From the IMG/VR virus record IMGVR_UViG_3300017708_000052, positions 1-34,462 of that record: DNA of 34,462 bases; one strand, given 5' to 3'. Of the stretch, positions 1 through 5,055 are shown one piece after another (positions within the stretch are counted from its first letter, which is position 1; each line of letters starts with the position of its first letter). The position numbers and the translations under genes were made by a program. Source of the DNA: a virus. The notes below the pieces were generated by a model. The model made no database searches and was not told where the DNA came from. It saw only the letters and a program-made list of their open reading frames with translations.

Positions 1-1
1 A

Positions 2-343
2 GAACAAAAGATGCTTATACAAAGAGCTGAAGTTCAACAAAAAGGTTTTAAGGAAGCAAGAGAATATGACAACAAAGGTTTCCAATGGACAAGAAGAATT
101 ATAGCATTAACTGCTGTCTTTGCGATAGTATTATTACCTAAATTAATGCCAATATTTCAACCAGATGTAAGTGTAATTGTAGGTTATTTAGAATTTAAAC
201 CTGCTTTTTTCTTTATACCTGAAAAAGAAATAATGAAATGGGTAACACTATCTTCTAATAGTTTGGTTATTACACCATTAGATACTAACTTAGTATCAGC
301 TATTATTGGATTATACTTTGGTGGTTCATTAGTTAAAAAATAA
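2..343 (+). CDS. putative holin, 5' end outside window
   Basis: The reading frame is open to the left edge (Glu-Gln-Lys precede the first Met at 11), so the true start may lie before the window; from that Met it is 110 residues. A basic, amphipathic N-terminal part ends in WTRR and is followed by a clear hydrophobic segment at about residues 29-48. A second hydrophobic stretch near residues 95-107 (SAIIGLYFGGS) closes the protein. This layout and the IIG-YFG ending recall the three-segment holins (GTA_holin_3TM type) of marine phages, which would permeabilise the inner membrane and release the lysozyme at 2491. Its position just before TerS matches the holin (gene 17.5) of T7. The family assignment is from memory of the pattern, so another small membrane protein is possible. 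Confidence 0.6.
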   Translation, partial: EQKMLIQRAEVQQKGFKEAREYDNKGFQWTRRIIALTAVFAIVLLPKLMPIFQPDVSVIVGYLEFKPAFFFIPEKEIMKWVTLSSNSLVITPLDTNLVSAIIGLYFGGSLVKK

Positions 344-346
344 TTT

Positions 347-535
347 ATGAAACGACAACATAATACAGCTCTGATTGCTTTACTTGGCACTATTCTTTTA
401 GGGTTATCCACTTATGTATTGATTACTATTGTTGAATTACAAATTCATATTGGTATGTTATCAGAAGAGATAATGAATGTTGATAAACAAATAGGTAGAA
501 TCTATAATTTTATAGATAGTATTAGAGATAGATAA
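347..535 (+). CDS. small single-pass membrane protein, possible lysis accessory
   Basis: This 62-residue protein has a short basic N-terminus (MKRQH), one strong hydrophobic segment at about residues 8-30, and a polar, heptad-like C-terminal helix (LSEEIMNVDKQIGRIYNFI). It starts 3 nt after the stop of the holin-like gene, with no strong Shine-Dalgarno sequence, so translation is probably coupled. An N-terminal anchor with a coiled-coil tail resembles a miniature Rz (i-spanin), and T7 carries its Rz-like gene 18.5 in this neighbourhood, but 62 residues is short for a spanin. It could also be a holin partner or antiholin. I do not recognise a named family. Confidence 0.6.
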   Translation: MKRQHNTALIALLGTILLGLSTYVLITIVELQIHIGMLSEEIMNVDKQIGRIYNFIDSIRDR

Positions 536-537
536 TT

Positions 538-663
538 ATGGCTAAAAAATTTAAAGAATTTGAAGTAAGAGAAAAACCTAAGAAGAGAAAAGGAATACAT
601 GTCAAACGACCAAATAAAAGAAGTACCTTCAAAAAGTACAACAGACAAGGAAGACCACAATAA
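538..663 (+). CDS. small highly basic protein upstream of TerS
   Basis: This 41-residue gene runs from ATG 538 to TAA 661-663, beginning 2 nt after the preceding stop and overlapping the TerS start at 599 by 65 nt in another frame. The product (MAKKFKEFEVREKPKKRKG...) is about one third Lys and Arg, with no hydrophobic segment. Similar short basic proteins with a KFKEFxVREKPxKRKG start occur next to the packaging genes of many marine podoviruses, as I recall, which supports a real gene. Nucleic-acid binding is plausible from charge alone; the function is unknown. Confidence 0.7.
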   Translation: MAKKFKEFEVREKPKKRKGIHVKRPNKRSTFKKYNRQGRPQ

Positions 664-856
664 TTTAGATAACATTATTAAAGAGTTACCTGAATTACTG
701 GTTAAACACGCATATTCAAAATTAAAGTCAGGACAAGAGTTGACTGCTTCAGAAATGAAAGTATGTCTTGAGGTTTGTAAGACTTATAGTACAGATAGTT
801 TACAAAAGAAGCCTGATAACATACTAGACGAAGTACCTTTTGATACAGATGAATAG
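599..856 (+). CDS. terS: terminase small subunit (gp18-like)
   Basis: The 85-residue acidic protein lies directly upstream of the large terminase and matches the size of T7 gp18 (89 residues). In that family the small subunit recognises concatemeric phage DNA and stimulates the large-subunit motor. A disordered acidic N-terminus (to about residue 22) is followed by a helical core (NIIKELPELLVKHAYSKL, then ELTASEMKVCLEVCKTY), consistent with a helix-turn-helix-like multimerising domain. The end overlaps the TerL start by 8 nt (ATG 849, TAG 854-856), which suggests translational coupling. The assignment rests on position and size more than on a diagnostic motif. Confidence 0.75.
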   Translation: MSNDQIKEVPSKSTTDKEDHNNLDNIIKELPELLVKHAYSKLKSGQELTASEMKVCLEVCKTYSTDSLQKKPDNILDEVPFDTDE

Positions 857-2489
857 TAAACTTAAAAATTTTAAAAACTTTTTATATCTTTGTTGGAAGC
901 ATTTAAATCTTCCAGAACCAACACCAATACAATATGATATAGCTGACTATCTACAGTCTAAAGAAAAAAGACTTGTAATAGAAGCATTTAGAGGTGTAGG
1001 TAAATCATGGATTACGTCAGCATTTGTATGTCACCAATTATTACTTAATCCACAACGTAATATACTTGTAGTATCTGCATCTAAAAGCAGGGCTGATGAT
1101 TTCAGTACATTTACACAAAGATTAATAGGTGAAATGCCTATATTACAGCATTTACAGCCTAGAGACAATCAAAGACACTCTAAGGTTAGCTTTGATGTGG
1201 CACCTGCGTTAGCATCTCATGCACCCTCAGTTAAATCTATGGGTATTACAGGACAATTAACAGGTTCACGTGCAGACTTAATTATTGCTGATGACGTAGA
1301 GAGTGCTAATAACTCTCAGACACAGTTAATGAGAGACAGGCTAGGTGAGACAGTAAAAGAATTTGATGCAATTATCAAACCTGAAGTAGGACGTATTATA
1401 TTTCTAGGTACACCACAAACAGAAATGTCATTATACAATGACTTAGAAGAACGTGGTTTTAAAACTAAAATATGGACAGCTTTATACCCTACTAAAGAAC
1501 AATTAACAGGTTATGGACATAAGATAGCGCCAATGATTGCAGATGTAACAGATAATGAAGGTAAGCCTACAGACCCTAAAAGATTTGATGAAGTAGACTT
1601 ATTAGAACGTATGTCTTCATATGGACGTTCAGGGTTTAATTTACAATTTATGTTAGACACAACAATGTCTGACGCTAATAGATACCCTTTAAAACTAAAC
1701 GATTTAATTGTATTATCAGGTTGTTCTAAATGGACAGAAGCTCCGGCTAAATTACAATGGGCATCATCTCCAGAACAGATGAAAGCTATTGACCCTGAGA
1801 TACCAAATGTAGGTTTAAAAGGTGATTACTACGTGGCACCTATGCATACCAGTCCTGAGTTTACGCCTTTTGAGGGGTCTGTTATGTCAATTGACCCTTC
1901 TGGTCGTGGGGAAGACAAAACAGCGTATGCGGTGCTTAAAATGCTTCATGGAGTGCTTTATTTGACTGCCATAGGTTCTTTAGATGGTGGTTATAGTGAA
2001 GATACTATGGCTAGATTGTCACAGATTGCTAAACAACAAGATGTAAACTATGTAGTTATTGAGAGTAACTTTGGTGATGGTATGGCTACACAGTTATTAA
2101 AACCTGTTATGGCTAGAATACACCCATGTGAAATAGAGGAAGTAAGACATAATATACAGAAAGAAAAACGTATTATTGATACTTTAGAACCTATTATGAA
2201 TAGTCATAGGTTAGTTATTGATGATTTAATTATTAAAGAAGACTTTAAACTAGAGCCTGACCATCAGTTGTTTAGACAGATGACTAGGATTACTAGAGAC
2301 AAAGGAGCTCTAAGACATGATGACCAAATTGATGCGCTTGCTATTGCTGCTAATTATTGGGTTCAGCGTATGGACAGAGACCAAGTCTTATCGTACAACC
2401 AACACAAAGAAGATTTACTTGACCAAGAGCTTGAACGATTTATGGAGACAGCCATTGGTAAAGAACCAGAAGAGGACAGATTTATATAA
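849..2489 (+). CDS. terL: terminase large subunit (gp19-like packaging ATPase/nuclease)
   Basis: The 546-residue motor pumps DNA into the prohead and cuts concatemers. The N-terminal ATPase shows Walker A (FRGVGKS, residues 47-53), Walker B (LIIADDVE, 144-151) and the coupling motif FLGTPQ (185-190). The C-terminal RNase H-like nuclease shows SIDPSGRGED with Asp349, VIESN with Glu405 and DDQIDA with Asp492 and Asp495. Length is close to T7 gp19 (586). I chose ATG 849, which overlaps the TerS stop; a TTG at 840 would add three residues but is less likely. The lysozyme gene follows 1 nt after the stop. Confidence 0.97.
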   Translation: MNSKLKNFKNFLYLCWKHLNLPEPTPIQYDIADYLQSKEKRLVIEAFRGVGKSWITSAFVCHQLLLNPQRNILVVSASKSRADDFSTFTQRLIGEMPILQHLQPRDNQRHSKVSFDVAPALASHAPSVKSMGITGQLTGSRADLIIADDVESANNSQTQLMRDRLGETVKEFDAIIKPEVGRIIFLGTPQTEMSLYNDLEERGFKTKIWTALYPTKEQLTGYGHKIAPMIADVTDNEGKPTDPKRFDEVDLLERMSSYGRSGFNLQFMLDTTMSDANRYPLKLNDLIVLSGCSKWTEAPAKLQWASSPEQMKAIDPEIPNVGLKGDYYVAPMHTSPEFTPFEGSVMSIDPSGRGEDKTAYAVLKMLHGVLYLTAIGSLDGGYSEDTMARLSQIAKQQDVNYVVIESNFGDGMATQLLKPVMARIHPCEIEEVRHNIQKEKRIIDTLEPIMNSHRLVIDDLIIKEDFKLEPDHQLFRQMTRITRDKGALRHDDQIDALAIAANYWVQRMDRDQVLSYNQHKEDLLDQELERFMETAIGKEPEEDRFI

Positions 2490-2490
2490 T

Positions 2491-2976
2491 ATGGATGAAA
2501 AGACATTAGAAGTTACTGCTAATCGTATTAAAAAGCATGAAGGTAAGGAATATAGACCTTATCAATTAGAATACAAAGGTAACATGAATAAAACAGTAAA
2601 AGAAGACTTTTATACAGTTGGTTATGGTCATGTTATTACTGGTAAAGTTAAAGATATGTATAGTGAAGAAGAAATAGAAACATTTTTTCAACAAGATTTT
2701 AAGAAAGCTCAAGATGGTGCTTTAAGATTACTTGATGGTGTTGCCGTAAAACCTGAAGCTTTTGGTATTTTAACAGAAATGGTATATCAAATGGGTGAAA
2801 AAGGTGTAAGTGGTTTTAAGAAAACATTGGATTTTCTAAAAGCAGGTGAGTATAAAAAGGCTTCTGAAGAGATGCTAAAGGGTGCGTCAGAAGGTACTGT
2901 GAGTAATTGGGCACTACAGACACCTGATAGAGCCTATGAAGCCTCTAACATTATACTTAGCTTACAAGACAAGTAA
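2491..2976 (+). CDS. T4-type lysozyme endolysin (GH24)
   Basis: This 161-residue muramidase would cleave the MurNAc-GlcNAc bonds of peptidoglycan at lysis. The start RIKKHEG holds the likely catalytic Glu17, and the segment FYTVGYGH (residues 40-47) matches the GH24 beta-hairpin with its Thr. Length is close to T4 lysozyme (164). The open frame extends upstream into TerL in another frame, but ATG 2491 lies 1 nt after the TerL stop, has a purine-rich AGAGGACAG upstream, and begins at the family's usual point. There is no signal peptide or membrane anchor, so it should depend on a holin for access. T7 instead uses its gp3.5 amidase, also present here at 9742. Confidence 0.93.
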   Translation: MDEKTLEVTANRIKKHEGKEYRPYQLEYKGNMNKTVKEDFYTVGYGHVITGKVKDMYSEEEIETFFQQDFKKAQDGALRLLDGVAVKPEAFGILTEMVYQMGEKGVSGFKKTLDFLKAGEYKKASEEMLKGASEGTVSNWALQTPDRAYEASNIILSLQDK

Positions 2977-2978
2977 TA

Positions 2979-3016
2979 GTATATATAGGCAGTAGTATAT
3001 ACCTGTTTTATCTTTT
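2979..3016 (+). terminator. weak terminator candidate after lysozyme gene
   Basis: GTATATA (2979-2985) pairs with TATATAC (2996-3002), followed by the T-rich CTGTTTTATCTTTT. The stem is all A-T except one G-C pair, so it is weak. Its place at the end of the late operon suits a terminator. Confidence 0.25.
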
Positions 3017-3019
3017 ATT

Positions 3020-3042
3020 ATCTATCTTATACGGGAACCTTA
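3020..3042 (-). promoter_or_regulatory. phage RNA polymerase promoter-like element, reversed
   Basis: Read on the - strand this is TAAGGTTCCCGTATAAGATA, matching the + strand element at 3328-3347 over 19 bases and the copy at 6212 over its first 10. If active it would transcribe leftward into the 3' end of the lysozyme gene. It is the only copy found in this orientation. Confidence 0.5.
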
Positions 3043-3150
3043 ATATTTGGTAAAAAATTATGAAGGGGTATATCGTACATAGAAAAGCCGAGTTTCCCCG
3101 TGTATATCTAAGGACAGCAGCAGCGGATGACCCATAGTAACACACAAAGA

Positions 3151-3213
3151 GCCGGCTAAGTTGTATATATAGGGTATTCTTTGGGTAGGCTGTGCGGGTG
3201 CCGGCGGTTTTTT
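3151..3213 (+). terminator. weak long-loop terminator candidate
   Basis: GCCGGC at 3151-3156 can pair with GCCGGC at 3200-3205, which is followed by GG and six T residues (3208-3213). The loop of about 43 nt is long and each GCCGGC is self-complementary, so the call is tentative. It lies between the two inverted promoter elements. Confidence 0.2.
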
Positions 3214-3327
3214 GTTTAAGGTGTGCCTTTGTGCTAGTCTGTTTTTTTAGTTTGGTACACATAGCATACACAAAGAATACACGTATCATACATATAGTAT
3301 ACACGCAGCAACACACACAATATATAT

Positions 3328-3350
3328 AAAGGTTCCCGTATAAGATATAT
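3328..3350 (+). promoter_or_regulatory. phage RNA polymerase promoter, leftmost copy
   Basis: AAAGGTTCCC followed by five bases and AGATA matches the copies at 6212, 8723, 18458 and 32877. It precedes the whole early region and could correspond in position to the leftmost phage promoter (phiOL) of T7, which also serves replication. Expected initiation is at or near the AGA. Confidence 0.6.
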
Positions 3351-3397
3351 ACAAGTCAATACAGTGTATACTATGTGTATATATGTATGTGTGTATG

Positions 3398-3447
3398 TAC
3401 TCAGGGTATACTTAGAGTATATACTCAGGTGTCATAGGTGTACTCAG
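3398..3447 (+). repeat. TACTCAG direct repeats in a TGTATAC-rich tract
   Basis: TACTCAG occurs at 3398-3404, 3422-3428 and 3441-3447, inside a run of alternating GTATAC and TATATAC sequence from about 3361 to 3470. T7 carries arrays of 7-base repeats beside its terminal repeat; this could be a diverged counterpart, by inference from position. Confidence 0.45.
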
Positions 3448-3532
3448 TGTATATACTCTTTATAACTATCTAATATAGGTATAGAATAGAGGTGTCTGTT
3501 TTTTTCTTAGTCATGCATATCATGCATACCTG

Positions 3533-3562
3533 TTATGCAAACATAGCATAAGACAATATAAT
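3533..3562 (+). promoter_or_regulatory. weak host sigma-70 promoter candidate
   Basis: A perfect TATAAT lies at 3557-3562, about 18 bases after TTATGC (3533-3538), a poor -35 match. A T7-like phage needs host promoters upstream of its early genes, and this is the best -10 sequence I found there. TTATGC also pairs with GCATAA at 3546-3551. Confidence 0.25.
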
Positions 3563-3624
3563 TGTTTTCGTTTATAGTGTTTTTATGTTCAATAATTTAA
3601 ATACTTACCATGTGCTAACAGCAG

Positions 3625-3701
3625 TGACAGCAGGCTTAAGCTTAAGTTTTAAATTGTTTCTGACAGCCTCAGCAGCATAGAGGTTACACGGGTGTGACAG
3701 C
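3625..3701 (+). repeat. TGACAGC direct repeats about 35 bases apart
   Basis: TGACAGC occurs at 3625-3631, 3661-3667 and 3695-3701 (spacings 36 and 34), in a more GC-rich stretch than its surroundings. The even spacing hints at a protein-binding array or repeated RNA elements in the early leader. No function can be assigned. Confidence 0.4.
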
Positions 3702-3775
3702 CCCAAATAAGTCGGACACCGCACCAGTAGAGATACGAGCCGGTCAAGCGCTTCAGCGTCATTGCTTTGAGCCAG

Positions 3776-3796
3776 TACAAACAACCTATGTTTGTA
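3776..3796 (+). promoter_or_regulatory. hairpin competing with hammerhead stem III
   Basis: TACAAACA (3776-3783) pairs perfectly with TGTTTGTA (3789-3796) across a 5-nt loop, giving 8 bp. The right arm is also the 5' arm of stem III plus the GUA cleavage site of the ribozyme at 3789-3844, so the two folds exclude each other. The hairpin is transcribed first. After cleavage behind A3796 it would sit exactly at the 3' end of the upstream product. Confidence 0.7.
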
Positions 3797-3844
3797 TCAT
3801 ATTATTTTATATGACTGATGAGCTCCAGTAGAGCGAAACAAACA
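3789..3844 (+). ncRNA. hammerhead ribozyme 1 (type III)
   Basis: Stem III is open: TGTTTG (3789-3794) pairs with CAAACA (3839-3844). The cleavage triplet is GUA (3794-3796). Stem I is the hairpin TCATAT/ATATGA (3797-3802 with 3809-3814). The core CUGAUGA is at 3815-3821, stem II is GCTC/GAGC (3822-3825 with 3831-3834, loop CAGTA), and GAAA is at 3835-3838. All conserved core bases are present and the A15.1-U16.1 pair is intact. Predicted cleavage is after A3796. The Shine-Dalgarno sequence of the gene at 3854 directly follows the stem III arm. Confidence 0.92.
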
Positions 3845-3853
3845 AAGGACGTT

Positions 3854-4018
3854 ATGAAATACAATCACACTATACAAAAAATACTTACTAAGCACCATGC
3901 GGACAAGTTCAAAGACGCTGCAAACAAAGCAGCATTTTTGTCTAACTATGCCAAAGAGACTGACAAAGTAAAAAAAATTGAGATGTTAAGAGAAGCAAAC
4001 AGACAAGGATGGATATAA
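3854..4018 (+). CDS. hypothetical early protein
   Basis: This 54-residue basic protein (MKYNHTIQKILTKHH...) is the first gene of the early region. The frame is open from 3818, but the upstream ATG lies inside the ribozyme core. ATG 3854 follows AAAGGAC (3844-3850) and is preferred. The sequence is rich in Lys, Ala and Asn and predicted helical, with no membrane segment and no recognised domain. Its end overlaps the next gene by 10 nt. In T7 the first early gene product (gp0.3) blocks host restriction; that role cannot be inferred here from sequence. Confidence 0.7.
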   Translation: MKYNHTIQKILTKHHADKFKDAANKAAFLSNYAKETDKVKKIEMLREANRQGWI

Positions 4019-4332
4019 ATATGGATATTGCACAAATTAATTTCCCAATTAATGACAATGACGGCGCTAAGTTAATGGCGCCGTTGTTAATTCAAAAAGA
4101 GCTATGCGCTGAGTTTGGCGGGTGTACAGCCTATGACGGCGCCGGCTCATGGGTCAGCGATGATGGCAAGTTATACGCTGAGCCAGTTAAGATAATACAA
4201 ACAGCATTTAAAAATAATTCTAAGAATAGATTGTTTTTAAAAAACTTAGTTAAGAAATACGGCAAGATTTCCAAACAAGAAGCCGTTTATCTTGCTATTA
4301 ATAACAAGGCTGATATAATTAATATTAAGTAA
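4009..4332 (+). CDS. hypothetical early protein, GSWV-DDGKLY type
   Basis: The 107-residue protein begins at ATG 4009 after AAGGATGG; an in-frame ATG at 4021 is an alternative. The first half has a conserved-looking stretch with PLLIQKELCAEFGG and GSWVSDDGKLYAEPVKI (about residues 25-63), of a kind I associate with small phage and plasmid accessory proteins of unknown role. The C-terminal part is Lys- and Asn-rich (KNLVKKYGKISKQEAVYLAIN). It overlaps the preceding gene by 10 nt, so both should share one processed mRNA between ribozymes 1 and 2. Its TAA stop (4330-4332) lies inside stem I of ribozyme 2. Base composition is more GC-rich (GGCGCC, GCCGGC) than the phage average. Confidence 0.8.
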   Translation: MDINMDIAQINFPINDNDGAKLMAPLLIQKELCAEFGGCTAYDGAGSWVSDDGKLYAEPVKIIQTAFKNNSKNRLFLKNLVKKYGKISKQEAVYLAINNKADIINIK

Positions 4333-4394
4333 CACTGATGAGCTGTTATTCAGCGAAACTGAGCGGCGCCTTACCTTGCCGCTTAGTCTGTTAC
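4329..4394 (+). ncRNA. hammerhead ribozyme 2 (type I)
   Basis: Stem I is open: GTAACA (4329-4334) pairs with TGTTAC (4389-4394). CUGAUGA is at 4335-4341, stem II is GCTG/CAGC (4342-4345 with 4351-4354, loop TTATT), and GAAA is at 4355-4358. Stem III is a 9-bp hairpin (4359-4367 with 4378-4386, one G-U pair), and the cleavage triplet is GUC (4386-4388). Predicted cleavage is after C4388. The TAA stop of the upstream gene is bases 2-4 of the stem I arm, so a terminating ribosome would mask the fold. Confidence 0.95.
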
Positions 4395-4403
4395 ATAAGT
4401 AAC
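4390..4403 (+). promoter_or_regulatory. refolding hairpin at 5' end of ribozyme 2 product
   Basis: GTTAC (4390-4394, the 3' arm of stem I) can pair with GTAAC (4399-4403) over the tetraloop ATAA. The pairing competes with stem I and would cap the 5'-OH end of the downstream mRNA after cleavage. Confidence 0.5.
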
Positions 4404-4429
4404 TACAAACAAACAAACTAAAGGACACT

Positions 4430-4792
4430 ATGCAAAAACATTATTTAAGAACTACAAAAAACCTTTATAGCTGCACTGACAGCGGCGTGACTGTTTATTA
4501 CTCATACGTCACACCGGTAGCAATTAGAGACCCATTTGGAGTGTTACATGTTAGCCAAAATGGATGGAGCGTTACAACTGGTAGACACTTAACATGGATT
4601 GACGGCGGCAGCCCTGAAGCAAAAAAGCGTAGACTTAGCGGCGAGGATTTTGTAAAGCTTATGAAATTATACGGCGTTGAGCGTTCTTATAATTTACAAT
4701 CAGGCTTTATACGTCCTAAGACTGACACGGTGCCGGACATCATTAAGTTTGATGAGCAGTTACCGGACAGCCTGCAACTGTTAAAAATATAA
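4430..4792 (+). CDS. hypothetical early protein
   Basis: This 120-residue protein starts at ATG 4430 after AAAGGAC (about 4420-4426). It contains LYSCTDSGVTVYYSYVTPVAIRD, a GxxHVSQNGWSVTTGRHL segment (about residues 37-54) and a basic stretch, EAKKRRLSGEDFVKLM. The pattern of a tyrosine-rich strand, a W-S-xTTxRH core and a basic helix resembles small DNA- or RNA-associated proteins carried by phages and plasmids, but I cannot name the family. It is the only gene between ribozymes 2 and 3, so it would have its own processed mRNA. GC-rich motifs (GCGGCG, CGGCGG, CCGG) set it apart from the AT-rich late genes. Confidence 0.8.
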   Translation: MQKHYLRTTKNLYSCTDSGVTVYYSYVTPVAIRDPFGVLHVSQNGWSVTTGRHLTWIDGGSPEAKKRRLSGEDFVKLMKLYGVERSYNLQSGFIRPKTDTVPDIIKFDEQLPDSLQLLKI

Positions 4793-4802
4793 TAATAAAC
4801 AA

Positions 4803-4872
4803 AGAGCGAAACATTGCGCCGTTGTAACGTCCGGCGCTTTGTCTCATGGTTAAGCCATGACTGATGAGCTCT
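4803..4872 (+). ncRNA. hammerhead ribozyme 3 (type II)
   Basis: Stem II is open: AGAGC (4803-4807) pairs with GCTCT (4868-4872). GAAA (4808-4811) comes first, then a stem III hairpin: CA pairs with TG, a UU/UU internal loop follows, and GCGCCG (4816-4821) pairs with CGGCGC (4832-4837). The cleavage triplet is GUC (4841-4843). The stem I hairpin is TCATGG/CCATGA (4844-4849 with 4855-4860), followed by CUGAUGA (4861-4867). Predicted cleavage is after C4843. The upstream gene's stop (4790-4792) is 10 nt away. A conventional order starting from CUGAUGA would give a poor stem II and a GAAC core, so type II is the only good fold. Confidence 0.88.
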
Positions 4873-4923
4873 AGCTAATAGACGGCGAACTTTTATCAGC
4901 AACCAAACAAACCAAAGGATGTT

Positions 4924-5055
4924 ATGAATATACTACTAAAAATACTTTATGATTTTTTACATCAAAGAGTATTAGCTGACGAGCAAGCTTTTAGAAATAA
5001 AAGACTAGCCGTGAGAATGAAGTTAAACAACGGTTACAGTAAGGCGGGTCATTAA
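4924..5055 (+). CDS. small hypothetical early protein
   Basis: This 43-residue gene starts at ATG 4924 after AAAGGAT (4914-4920) and ends at TAA 5053-5055, overlapping the next ATG by one base (TAATG). The N-terminus is amphipathic or weakly hydrophobic (MNILLKILYDFLHQRVL) and the remainder is basic (FRNKRLAVRMKLNN). The strong ribosome binding site and the coupled downstream gene support expression. The leader matches those following the other ribozymes. No function is recognised. Confidence 0.65.
   Translation: MNILLKILYDFLHQRVLADEQAFRNKRLAVRMKLNNGYSKAGH

Larger units (their letters stand above)
2977..3853 (+). other. gene-free region, probable genome-end and early-leader region
   Basis: No convincing gene lies in these 877 bases. 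The stretch holds an AT-rich hairpin after the lysozyme, two phage-promoter-like elements in inverted orientation (3023-3042 and 3328-3347), a TGTATAC-rich tract with three TACTCAG copies (3398, 3422, 3441), a CATGCATA pair (3512, 3521), the 12-base palindrome CTTAAGCTTAAG (about 3634-3645), three TGACAGC copies (3625, 3661, 3695), and a hammerhead ribozyme at the end. T7 has its terminal repeat, short repeat arrays and early promoters between gene 19 and gene 0.3, the equivalent place. The ends of the linear genome are therefore likely here, but a terminal repeat appears once in a circularised assembly and cannot be seen directly. Confidence 0.6.

Noticed and set aside
840-848. TTG start for TerL
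   Set aside because: ATG 849 is only three codons later and is coupled to the TerS stop.
1093-1099. CUGAUGA in the TerL gene as a hammerhead core
   Set aside because: No stem II and no GAAA follow.
2317-2490. Upstream extension of the lysozyme reading frame
   Set aside because: It overlaps TerL in another frame and encodes no lysozyme-like sequence; ATG 2491 is right after the TerL stop.
3008-3316. 102-codon open frame on the - strand of the gene-free region
   Set aside because: Low-complexity, Cys- and Tyr-rich product with no ribosome binding site, spanning repeats and the reversed promoter element.
3600-3788. tRNA or a second ribozyme in the GC-richer leader
   Set aside because: Local hairpins are present (for example CGC-TTCA-GCG near 3749) but no cloverleaf, CUGAUGA or other motif I can recognise.
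3818-3853. Earlier ATG for the first early gene
   Set aside because: It lies inside the ribozyme core (CUGAUGA), has no Shine-Dalgarno sequence, and would add an unlikely N-terminus.
4749-4812. UUGAUGA...GCGAAAC as a conventional hammerhead order near 4750-4843
   Set aside because: The invariant C of CUGAUGA is U, and stem II would be long and poorly paired. The same GAAA fits a type II hammerhead with CUGAUGA at 4861.
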